The position numbers and the translations under genes are program-made. A stretch of DNA of 21,233 bases from Botryllus schlosseri (taxonomy: Eukaryota; Chordata; Ascidiacea; Stolidobranchia; Styelidae). Below the pieces are notes generated by a model that was not told where the DNA came from, did no database searches, and was given only the letters and a program-made list of their open reading frames with translations. The DNA lies in contig KE606231.1 of assembly GCA_000444245.1 (NCBI GenBank), positions 5,570 to 26,802 on the forward strand. Reading direction: 5' to 3'. This document shows positions 1-9,292 of this stretch, piece by piece. Positions within the stretch are counted from its first letter, which is position 1. Every line of letters starts with the position of its first letter.

Positions 1-844
1 GTAAGACACCGCTGACGCGGATGAGGTGGCGAGGAGGAGCCTAGGTAATCTGGTATGTTGTTGTAATTACTTTATTGTATGTTGTTATTCGTGATCTCCG
101 ATCTGTTATATATAACATCAAAAAATATTGCAGTGACCCAAACGTAGTTGACGAAAAGAAAAACTTTCGTGAGACGCACGCACAAATAATTGCCCTGTCT
201 TAATTCCTCTGTGGGTGTACCGGGTGGCATTTGTATTGTGGGCTCAGATTTTAAGGATAGGATTATTAGTCACACACACCCAGCGCGGCTATTGACAATG
301 GACATATGCTCAAAGTTTTGGCCAAGGTCTTCTTTAGTAATACCTTTCTTGGATTCGCATGTTGGCCGAAACTGCATTTGTCTTTTGGTATGTCGTGGCT
401 CGGTAATGACCGGCACCGAAATGTTTATTTCTCTAAATTATGCATACTTTTTCATGAGGGTGAGAGGTATGCATTTCGAAATCAAGCTATCAAGAGACGT
501 TTAAATTACGAAGCCCGAAAAAATGTTCAAGTTAATCAAATCTCACGAAAAACTCTATAATTTATGTTGGTTTTACTAAATACTTTCGAGTCCCCTTCGA
601 GCGCTCTCACCACTCTATTGGGGAGTTTAGGGTGCGGCAGTTACGGACCTGGCAAGAATGCAAATCGTTAGATGCGATAAATCGTCCCTTATTAAGTTGG
701 GCAATGGGTATACATTATGACGTAACAAGCAAATAGCGCATCATTTATTGAGAAAGTTGTTGTTATCTCATTAGGCCTTTTCGACGCAATCCTTACATTG
801 TCATCAATATATCTTGTAGGATTAGTTCTAAGAAGCAAAATATA
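1..844. other. Intergenic, no recognisable gene
   Basis: I see no convincing gene here. The longest open stretches (about 84-104 codons on the + strand between 190 and 560) overlap each other in different frames and match no family I recognise. A short frame open from the left edge ends within the first 45 bases and cannot be judged. There are no terminal repeats or tandem arrays before the TAATCG repeats begin near 845. Confidence 0.6.
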
Positions 845-996
845 TGTAATCGTGAGTAATCGTGATTACTTTTCCAATGTAATCGTAATCGTAATCGACT
901 ACTAAATGATTTTGCTGTAATCGTAATCGTAATCGTATTCGCGTGATTCAGAAGTAATCGTAATCGCAATCGATTACATTCATGAAGTAATCACCC
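845..996. repeat. TAATCG-motif repeat, hAT-like element remnant
   Basis: This short stretch is packed with TAATCG and its complement CGATTA. Its two ends are inverted copies of each other: GTGATTACTT followed four bases later by AATGTAATCG on the left, and the same two blocks read on the opposite strand at the right, ending near GTAATCAC. That layout of an inverted repeat plus subterminal short-motif array matches the clearer hAT-type elements elsewhere in the window. I could not find a target-site duplication, so the exact ends are approximate and the assignment to hAT is by analogy only. It abuts the GAACGTGAACC element on its right. Confidence 0.45.
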
Positions 997-1090
997 CATG
1001 TCTGGTGTGAAGGTGAACCTCTGAAAGGTTCAGGTTCGTGCGAACGCGAACCTTTTTGAAAGGTTCTGTGTGAACGCGAACGTGAACCTC

Positions 1091-1110
1091 ATGACGTCAC
1101 GTGACGTCAT
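1091..1110. repeat. 20-base perfect palindrome with two CRE-type octamers
   Basis: ATGACGTCACGTGACGTCAT equals its own reverse complement. It contains two TGACGTCA octamers (the cAMP-response-element core for CREB/ATF bZIP factors) that overlap a central CACGTG E-box. It lies just inside the left motif array of the GAACGTGAACC element. Whether it acts as a binding site is unknown. Confidence 0.8.
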
Positions 1111-1960
1111 ATTTCTAATTCCAATCCTACATTTCAGTGAAGTGATAGCCTATTTGAATGTACAGTTGTACACGATACCTAGCGACGACTCGGTCCACAT
1201 TATGCCGCAATGCTGAAGTACATATTGACGTTTTAAACGTCGCTAAATATGTCAAATGGGGCAATCAAATGATATAATAATCCCATAAAATCAATATCTT
1301 CCGTCACTTTGCCAACATTCCGACGAGGACTTGCAAGGAAATATAAGCTTACGCCTTAACGGTACATGCAAGAGCGGACAATGTATTCGGCGTCTGTGTT
1401 TTGCTATACGTTGATATTGAGGAAAGTGTACAACGGGGTTCTATACCGATATTACCCCAATTAACAAGTTACACAGCAGTACCCAATACTCTAATCTCAA
1501 GGATTTGGTTTTTGTGATACAATATAAACATATGAAATCAAGATTGATCTCGTACGCCTGCTAGATTTTTTTCATCAGACAACGATATCTATTTCATTGA
1601 TTGGTTGAATAAGCATCATTCGCTGACTACCTACATGTAGTGTATTTCGCTCTTGATGTTGAGTGCTAGCGGGTCAAGCTCACAGCAGACGGTCACTAAA
1701 TATTCGAGCAAACTTTTGTAACAAAGCAAATAAAGTTTTTGAGATTGTCAAGGGGCATGCTTGCTTAGTGTTGATTTTTTTATGCTGCCAGCGGCATCCA
1801 TGTAGTGGCCCGCAGTTAAAATGCAATAAATTGCAACCAAAGATGTTCTAATGAAGTGAAAATTGTAAGATATGAAAAAGGTTCACAGTGCAGAACCTAC
1901 CAAGGCTCGTTTGTGAACGTGAACCTCTAAATTTCGGAAGTTCACACACAGAACGCGAAC

Positions 1961-2584
1961 CAGTGATGAGCATCGGAGCGGAGTCGGAGTGGATTCGGAG
2001 CGGAGTTTTGCCGATTTTGTGACAATCGGAGCGGCGTCGGAGTTTACTGCAGATATTATTTTCGGATAATTTCGGAGTATTGTAACTTTTGTGTCCGATA
2101 TCTTTGGATAGGTCTGACCAGAATACACTATTGATTATGATTACAAACCAAAACACAGACAGTTGACACCTCGTAAAGTTGTAATATGACGGGTAACATG
2201 CAAAAATGATTGCCAAGTGCATAACAATCTGCCACCTGCACTGCAATTAGGGACTGGAGAGTAGACAATACTAACCCTATAAGGCCAACCATATTATCAC
2301 ATTTATTTAGCAAAACACATTACCAAGGGTACCATGCTTGCTACTCTAATGATATGCTGGTTAAAATGGTATGATTGGCTAGGAGCTATCTTAACCTAGT
2401 GATCTAGCAAGGCATTTTCGTTGAGCATTGTCTGTAGTTAATTATGTTTTGGATACTTGACGAGATTCATCGGGGTATCTCGGAGTCTGGGATTGAACTC
2501 TTCGGAGTCGGAGGGAGTTTTCCTCAGACACTAAAGTTGTCGGAGGGATTCGGAGTCTCGAAAAACACTATCCGCTCATCAGTG
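1961..2584. mobile_element. Non-autonomous hAT element with CGGAGTCGGAG arrays and perfect 8-base TSD
   Basis: The element begins CAGTGATGAGC and ends GCTCATCAGTG, terminal inverted repeats that match at 10 of 11 bases and have the CAGTG start typical of hAT elements. It is flanked by a perfect 8-base duplication, ACGCGAAC, at 1953-1960 and 2585-2592. Inside each end lie degenerate CGGAG/TCGGAG arrays (about 1972-2050 and 2480-2560). The middle of about 400 bases shows no transposase. The 8-base duplication and the termini together make hAT the clear superfamily. It sits inside the GAACGTGAACC element and is therefore younger than it. Confidence 0.9.
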
Positions 2585-2619
2585 ACGCGAACGTGAACCT
2601 CACGTTCACATCATCCCTA

Positions 2620-4493
2620 GTTCCAACGTGGAACTTCCAAGTCTGACATCGCGACAATTGTTTGCTCATTATAACGACGTTTGAGCTGCATTGTTGCATT
2701 TTCCGATTAAAGTTGGCATGGCAAAGCTTTGTTAAAGTAATGAATATGCGCAATTGCGCACTTTGCGTAGAAATGACTTTCAATTCGCAGGCATACCCAA
2801 ACACACTGTCCTATTTCGCGCTCCAAGCCTCCAATTAAAGAGACTATCACGGAACTATAACTCGAGAAATATTTCGTAAACGAATATGGGCGCAAATACA
2901 ATTTAATTAAGAGAAGAGAACGTGAAATCGCTTCTCTGGTCAAGAGAGAGAAGATGGTGTTTCTCAGCGCAAGCGTGTCGAAATCGACGTCGTAAACGAG
3001 ATTGCTTCGATTGTCTGAATCACGGATTACAACTTATTGGGGCGTTGCTGACGAAGTTGCGTATTCAATTATTCGCGCGCGTATCGGTTAATGCTAGATA
3101 GTTGGCATTTACGCGCTATCAAAGACTCGTTAATCGACAGCGCTGATGATTTAAAATCGCAGACGGCGGGCGTTTAATCTAATTGTGAGGGGTGGCCGCC
3201 ACCCCATAAATGTGTCTTGGCGCCTATGTGCCCACGAACATTTTACTTTATGTTCATTTAAACGCTAATTTTGGGACCCCTCAAACGTCGGGAGTTTCGG
3301 GTGCAGCTGCTATACAGCCGTGATTACCGTTCGCACATGAATAAACAATGTCTAACATAGTTACAATTCTTACAAAGCGTTGCTGACACTTTTGGCTCAA
3401 AGCCTCGACTGTCTGGTCATGTGCTGCATCAATTTTCAATATTGCAAGAACATGCACCAACCATAAGAAGAACGTTCAGGATAGGTACTGAATCTGCCAG
3501 AATCGTGTCGGGGACAACAGAAAACTGTTGAATCATTACACCCAATCCACAAATTGGAGATTTTACCATCGAGAATAGTACTTCTTGGGGGGTGAAGATC
3601 ATCTATCGCGCAATCGATGATTCATTAATGAACAATTTTGCCGTAAATCTACGATTTATTTACAGAAGCAAATATCGCCACGAATATTCAATTATGAATT
3701 CACGGTGGATTGACGTTGTTGTGATTCGAAAAGATTATAACTGAAGATATAGGGTCAACATGGAAACAGATTTGAGACTTCTGTCTTCCTCAGGCAGCAT
3801 TTCTGCGATTGCCGGTCATTATCATAGAACATCCATTCCGCTCCAGTTGTGCTATTAACATGTGAAACTGTCGATAATTTCGAGGTTTACAACAATTCCA
3901 TATCGCAAACGTCCACTATATGGGGTGCAATTCGTCCCAAGGCCTATACTACACTACAGGTTTTTTAGACCATTTTCACAATTATGATTGATTTTTGCTT
4001 CAAATGNAACCCTACAGTTGGGGCGAGGCTTGGCCATGCAGCCTATGCCTATCACATGTAGGCTACCTCACCTCTCTTTTTGTGCTGTATTTCTGGGCAA
4101 TAAATAAGTAAATGTCGTTAATTTATATGTTGAAATGTTACAAAATTACAGTCATTCATAAACATCGATAAAAATACGCAGTTGTTTCATTGTAATTGGA
4201 GGTGTCACAATTTTCTTTTACTCATCACCAAGCAAACAAGAAAGGTCATTTTTCCGAGTGCGCGTTTTAAAACCACCCAATTTAGGAAAGGTGAACATTT
4301 TTTCGGTCAACCTACCGTCAATTACATTACAAACAACCCATTTTCCACGGGTATTTGTGTGCGATATGACTTTTCTTGGCTGTCGGTATGTATACTCGCC
4401 TAACAATCAGCGCAATAAAGGACGAATTGCGAAAGAAGGGGACATTTTGGCGTCCTTGGAGGATATTTCGTTTTTTTTATGTGAAAAAAATTG
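2620..4493. other. Intergenic region without a recognisable gene
   Basis: No open frame resembles a known protein. The part from about 2,940 to 3,350 looks less repetitive and richer in GC than its surroundings. It contains a TAATCTAATTG homeodomain-like double site near 3175, a GTGCAGCTGC E-box near 3301, and a hairpin at 3189-3205. An unknown base lies at 4007. From about 4,250 to 4,490 there are weak, transposon-like motifs but no defined ends. Confidence 0.5.
3189..3205. repeat. Short GC-rich hairpin
   Basis: GGGGTGG and CCACCCC can pair around a CCG loop, giving a 7-base stem. It stands out in AT-rich surroundings. No neighbouring gene or motif indicates a function. Confidence 0.6.
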
Positions 4494-4856
4494 TAGGGTT
4501 ACCATATTTTGGAATCGGAAAAGGAAAACACTTTTCAGAATTTTCAAACTTAGAATACTGGAGTAAAACCCGTAAAATGGAAAACTTTCCATGAAATTGT
4601 GGTTGGTTGACTAAAATAAGGTCAGCTTACCGGCTCACCTCAGCAATACANTTTTTATTTCACACTTTACATTCGTTGACTAACAAAACGTACGTTTGAT
4701 CCACGAATTTCCTATTTAGCGTAATTTAGTCCCATTTCACTCGAATCCCCCACCCACTTAGCTCTAAAATCTGTAAAGGAGGACGAAACGTCAAAAAGGA
4801 GGAGGCGTATGATAGCCCTATCAAATCATCTTAAAAGAGGACATATGGTATCCCTA
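4494..4856. mobile_element. Possible small inverted-repeat element (TAGGGTTACCATA ends)
   Basis: The left end TAGGGTTACCATATTTT and the right end read on the opposite strand, TAGGGATACCATATGTC, agree at 13 of 17 bases. Ends of the AGGGTNACCATA kind followed by GTCCTC-type blocks are familiar from non-autonomous DNA transposons in animals. A second, similar terminus (TAGGGCTATCATACG on the opposite strand) ends at 4820, so the right side may be a composite. I found no target-site duplication for either end. The stretch contains the unknown base at 4651. Confidence 0.4.
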
Positions 4857-4963
4857 TAATCTATATGCCTATACTCACCCTGAGTATGAGTACTATTCTT
4901 GGACCGTTCGTTTTCCACGTGGGAGTCGTTTTCAAATCCCTAAAATCATTACTCATAATTTAG

Positions 4964-4978
4964 TATATATATATATAT
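4964..4978. repeat. (TA)n microsatellite
   Basis: An uninterrupted run of alternating T and A just upstream of the transposase remnant. Confidence 0.9.
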
Positions 4979-4999
4979 CGACTTTTCAATTAGAGTAAA

Positions 5000-5224
5000 A
5001 TGAAAAGGGCAAATAATTTAGTAGAAACCATAATAGCAGTGTTTCCTAACCTTTCCATCGCTCCTATCCAGTTAGCTGTCATGAAATGTTTCGCGTACAC
5101 CAAGGAGCGACACAGCAATTTGTTAGGCAGCCTCGAAACCTGGTTACAGACCCCGAGTTTCAACGCAACTTCGGTAGATTTTGTGGACAGGAAATATTTC
5201 AGCGACTGGAGATATCAATATTGA
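5000..5224 (+). pseudogene. hAT transposase C-terminal (dimerisation domain) remnant
   Basis: The 74-codon frame encodes FPNLSIA, then about 15 residues, then KERHSNLLGSLE and, nearer the end, VDFVDRKYF. In hAT/ZMYM1-like transposases the C-terminal dimerisation region typically reads FPNL-IAL, then a segment with ASGERSFSKLKLIK, then QERLSNLALLSIE, followed by a DF--KKAR tail. The order and spacing fit if about 20-30 residues, including the ERSFS segment, have been lost. An in-frame stop lies at 4991-4993, so this is a fragment and not a whole gene. It sits 70 bases left of the hAT element at 5294. The match is from memory of the family; a chance resemblance or a host exon is possible. Confidence 0.45.
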
Positions 5225-5293
5225 AGGTTTCACCCCACGTGTTGTGTTTTTAGGATCACTGTTTATCGTTACCGATCTCTCTTCGCAATGCGG

Positions 5294-5859
5294 CAGGGTT
5301 GTAATGACTCGATTCATGACTCGACTCGAGTCAGACTCGAGTCACGATTTTCTGATGACTCGACTTGACTCAAGTCATTTTCGAAAAATTCAGAAATGAC
5401 TCGACTCGACTCGTGTCAATCTGTGTATTGACTTGACTTGGACTCCAGTCATTGCGCATGACTCGAACCATAAGTCATATGACTTGAAACTCAGACAGCC
5501 AAGACCGACATTTCAATGTAATTTCGAAGAATAGTAAAGTTACCACACCATTGGGATTTCGTCTATTGGTACTAGAACTGGAAAATGCCACCATAAACTG
5601 CTAAAAGTGAGGAAAATTAGTATATTATAAATGCAAACCATTCGATATCAACAAACAGAGCTATAAAACGTGGATTAACAAGACTTAAACTGGAAACTGA
5701 GCAGTCAACACCATGACTCGGACTCAACCCTCTGATCGCTGACTTGGACTCGGACTTGACTCGGGGGTGAATTGAAAATGACTCGACCTGACTTTAGTCA
5801 AAACTATAAAAATGAGATTGACTTGTGACTCGCAGCCTTGTGACTTGGTTACAACCCTG
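5294..5859. mobile_element. Non-autonomous hAT element with GACTCGAGTC arrays
   Basis: The terminal inverted repeats CAGGGTTGTAA (5294-5304) and TTACAACCCTG (5849-5859) match perfectly over 11 bases and have the CAGGG start typical of hAT. The flanks CAATGCGG (5286-5293) and CGATGCGG (5860-5867) form an 8-base target-site duplication with one mismatch. Dense arrays of TGACTCGACTCGAGTCA-type motifs fill about 5303-5480 and 5710-5835, around a unique core. There is no transposase. The element is about 566 bases long and likely moved using a transposase made elsewhere in the genome. Confidence 0.9.
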
Positions 5860-6785
5860 CGATGCGGTGTCGCCGGTGCTCTGTAACGTCATTGGTCTTG
5901 GTGTGTTCTGGGGCGTAATTTACGGCCGGTGCCGAAATGCCAGTGTCTGATAGTCTCGCACCAGCAAGTTTCACACTCCTGGACTACGCACACCAATGGC
6001 CTCAAGTGATAATAATTTTCTAAAAATTGTGAAAATAGCCATAGACCAGTGGACCCCATCCTTTTTGTCTTCATTCCCCACTTCAAATTTATTTCCAGTG
6101 TGCATTCCCCACTACCCAAAACTATACTATATACCCTTTGAAAATGTCCCTCCATAACAACTGGCCAGACGTTTATAGCACGTAGGCCTATACTTGCTAT
6201 TGGAAAAATGTAAAGAAAACAGATGATATTCAACACGTGGAACATTTCAACGAAAGATGTTACAATAAGCACCACGTAGTTACCTCACAATCAATGCGAA
6301 CTCTGGTGTTGTTTTGCGAAAATGAGTTTTTTTGAATAACACGCAAAATAATGTTCGATACATACATTTCAGAGCAGTGAAGTTATGTAACGGTAATCGC
6401 GCATGTGTCTCATCCGCAAAGATGTAGACTATCATGTATATAATGTTTAACAAATGCGTCTATTACCAACCAGAAACCATTTAATTCCCACCGGTTGAAT
6501 CACTTTTATAAAATCATTTCAGTAACTGATGCAGCCTACACGATCCCTTTTGTCGGAGCGAATGGTAGCCTACCAAAATTCAAATCAACAATAACCTACA
6601 AACGAAATACCCCATGCGCGAAGAAAATTTTCGAGTTGAAGTTATTCGCCTAGTAATAGCCTAGTCTACTTTATATTGCTTTTTCCTAACCCCATCACCA
6701 AAATGCGATAAAAAGAAAAGATAGGAAGGTGGCGAAGCGACTTTGAGTTTAGTTTTGGAATCAGACATCCCACCTTGGCCTATGC
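5860..6785. other. Intergenic, no recognisable gene
   Basis: A 128-codon frame on the minus strand (5889-6275) shows no domain, repeat or conserved motif and is probably chance. No inverted repeats or arrays are evident between the hAT elements at 5294 and 6786. Confidence 0.5.
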
Positions 6786-7903
6786 AAGGGGTGGGCAGCC
6801 TGCGGCGGTAGAAGGGACTTTTTGCACCTGTGCGCCGTGCGGCCGTCGACACGTAGTTCAATTAGTATGTGTTGGAGGCAGTCGACGTGTAAATTGACTC
6901 CCGAATTTTCGGTTGATTCTAATTAATCTATAAATTTTCTTCGAGCTGCGCCCTATTTATTGTGACATCATTTTTCGATATTAATATAGTAGCGTCCTTT
7001 GCAATCCGAGCCCCAAATTAGAAGTGAACAGCAGAGGAAAATGATGCGCCCCATATACAAATACCAACTTGGAATCGTGTGCTTATCACGAAAGAAATTT
7101 GTTTCTGGTATGTTTGAGCGATTCCAATGTCTTTCCACTATATAACGCCAATCCTGATGGGAGGCCAAGAAACAACAGCATGCAACAATGTGACCAATAC
7201 CAATTTGCTCACCCGAAGATGTGCCATCATTTGACAGCGTGAAACTACTAATATCAATGACGAAATTGATTCGTAAAACTGACATTTTTTTCGCGCTTGG
7301 CGCGACCATGACTAATCCCAGTAATTACTCATAACATGACAGGATGCGATTTCGGTGCGCTTAGTAAGCTGATATGAAAAGTTAGATTAACATAACATAA
7401 CTTAACATCGCTGGGTTATATTTTTCATCTGAACAAGTCACACTCAATGCGATAAGACACAATGCGATGTCATGAACGACACGCATCAGTAGCGATCCTG
7501 TACTCTAACATCCACCTCGGCCTAGAGTGCCCGATGTGTCACAGTTCTTTTTCGATGTTTAGTCTGTTTTTAAAAACTTTTTAAACTAGTTCTTTCCATT
7601 CCTTGTGAGTGCTTTCTTCGTCGGGCCTTTTTCTTCCCGCAAGAGCGGCAACGGCGGGGGAAGAGGAGCGAAGATAAACCTCAGGCGGGAATCGAACCCG
7701 ATCTGTCTGCTTGATGGGCGCTTGTTTCTATCTCCCCCGCAAGATTTGTCCTGAGTTCACCGGAATTGGACATGGACACTGGACAGTTTAACATGAGTAT
7801 TTGGGGTCCGGTTAATTCATTACGGTCATATGCTGGAATGCGGCTGTATGCTACATAAGTGTGGCCGTGAATAGCAAAAAGGTTGCCCAAATGCCCACCT
7901 CTG
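6786..7903. mobile_element. hAT-like element with GGGGTGGGCA ends
   Basis: The left end AAGGGGTGGGCA and the right end read on the opposite strand, CAGAGGTGGGCA, agree at 10 of 12 bases. Both fit the CAGGGGTGGGCA terminus known from several animal hAT families. The flanks GCCTATGC (6778-6785) and GCCTAGGC (7904-7911) form an 8-base duplication with one mismatch and a central TA, a duplication type reported for Buster-like hATs. The interior of 1.1 kb has only short open frames, none of which I recognise as transposase. A tRNA-like segment lies inside at 7678-7757. Confidence 0.7.
7678..7757 (-). repeat. tRNA-like segment with RNA polymerase III B box (pseudo-tRNA or SINE remnant)
   Basis: Read on the minus strand, GGTTCGATTCC matches the B-box consensus exactly. 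It sits in a T-arm-like hairpin with CGGG pairing CCCG. The flanking AACTCAG and CTGAGGT could pair at six of seven positions as an acceptor stem, for an overall length of 80 bases. I cannot fold convincing D and anticodon arms, and no A box is clear, so a working tRNA is unlikely. A degenerate tRNA or the head of a tRNA-derived SINE fits better. Confidence 0.3.
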
Positions 7904-9292
7904 GCCTAGGCGATGTAAAGAGGAGGCATGCACACTGAGAGAAAAGTAAAAGAACATAATATAGAAGGAGAAGTGCTAAAAAGGTGGCATGTGTCTAAGG
8001 AGATCGATATGTCAGGTCGTGATTCGATAAACTAGCGGGCTAACTAGCATTTATGATATAGTTTTCCGTAGGATGAACAACGAAAGAATAAAGAACGAAG
8101 AAATTGCGTATGAAAATGACCGATGAATAAAAGACTAACACCACAAAAAGGCCAGATGAAAGAGCGCACTCACAAGGAGAATAAAAAGAGCAAGAAAGCG
8201 CCGCGAAATAGAGAATAACATCGAAAAAGAACAGTGGTATCGGGCATTATAAGGTCGAGTTGGAGACCAGTTTTAGTGACCTCAACTGGTCGTTCGGCAT
8301 CTTCCAATCTGTTCATTACATCGCATTGTGTATTATCGCATTGTACATTGTTTGTGTCTTGTATATCGAATTCTACATTATGTGACTGTGGTGGGCAGAT
8401 GAATATATAATCCCTCGATTATATTGATTGATTAGTGGTTATATGCATCAATGAACTTAGGCCTACCATAAATACAGCATATCAATGATCAATTGATGAT
8501 CCATCATTGTTGTTTCAGTTTGTTATTATTTCGTGATTTTCTTTGACTCTGGTAACATCACCGCTGTAATTCCATTGACTTGTAACGATTGGAGGATAGT
8601 AAGGGCCTGTGATTGTGAGGTAAACCATTTGCAACCTGCGATGTTTTATGCTCTTATCTTACGGGTCGGCTACATTGAGCGTAACTACGAAGGACGCAGT
8701 CTAAATGCAACATGGTTTTTAATTCTTGAAAGCTAAAGCTTCATTCGACTTTCGTGAAATCTGAATGAGAAATCGAGCAGTTTATTGAGGTACAGAGATA
8801 TAGTTTTATATAATAAGAATTGGGGAATTCTGAAATTGAAACAGTGAAAGTATATGTTTACGTTTACTATGAAATATAGGGTAGCACATAAAGGGTATCG
8901 TTAGTTCGTTTATTTATAGAAATGTTATATTTTCAAAACACTAGTGTTACCTCTATAGTGCTAGGTATATCTGTGTTAGGGTGATTATCACTAATCATGT
9001 CATGATCCATTTCGCAATACGAACTGACTTCTCCATCTTCTATATAGGTTATATATTGTGAGATATTCAGATATGGTAACCGCAACCGTTCACTAATGTT
9101 GCTGTCTTTTATTTACTTTTGTTTATTTCGTTACTCTTTGCTGTGCTACTTGACTGAGGGAAGAAATTGATTCATATTATCATTAATACTGCCAATATGC
9201 TTGGGTGACTCCGGCCTAGAAGACTTCGGTCATATCGGGTCTCCCAGTCTATACCGTGTAAAATATAGCTAGGAAAATATTTAAAAAAATGA
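7904..9292. other. Intergenic, no recognisable gene
   Basis: No protein or RNA gene is supported. Bases about 8,060-8,235 are strongly purine-biased on the + strand but are broken by stops in every frame. The short block at about 9,200-9,250 (GGTGACTCCGG through GGGTCTCCCAG) resembles the conserved tail or head of an interspersed repeat, but I cannot name a family. Confidence 0.5.

Larger units (their letters stand above)
997..2619. mobile_element. hAT-like non-autonomous element with GAACGTGAACC arrays, split by a nested insertion
   Basis: Both ends carry arrays of GAACGTGAACC, GAACGCGAACC and complements (about 1010-1090 and 1880-1960, continuing at 2585-2610). The left end CATGTCTGGTGTGAA and the right end read on the opposite strand, TAGGGATGATGTGAA, agree at 10 of 15 bases, and the internal GTGAA blocks continue the match. 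There is no transposase coding sequence. A second element (1961-2584) inserted into the right-hand array, so the original length was about 1 kb. I see no clear duplication at the outer ends, which suggests an older copy or slightly wrong boundaries. Confidence 0.5.

Noticed and set aside
190-560. Two overlapping small + strand frames (104 and 84 codons)
   Set aside because: They overlap in different frames, show no domain or codon signal, and lie in a region with no other gene evidence.
4182-4594. Cluster of short frames on both strands
   Set aside because: All are mutually overlapping and without recognisable content, and the surrounding sequence looks like degraded repeat.
5889-6275. 128-codon minus-strand frame
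   Set aside because: It has no recognisable motif, membrane pattern or conservation, and the length is possible by chance in 21 kb.
6968-7309. 113-codon minus-strand frame inside the 6786-7903 element, considered as transposase
   Set aside because: None of the hAT transposase landmarks I know are present, so I do not call it.
8060-8235. Purine-rich stretch that looked like a lysine/glutamate-rich coding exon
   Set aside because: Stops interrupt every + frame after a few codons, so low-complexity DNA is the simpler reading.
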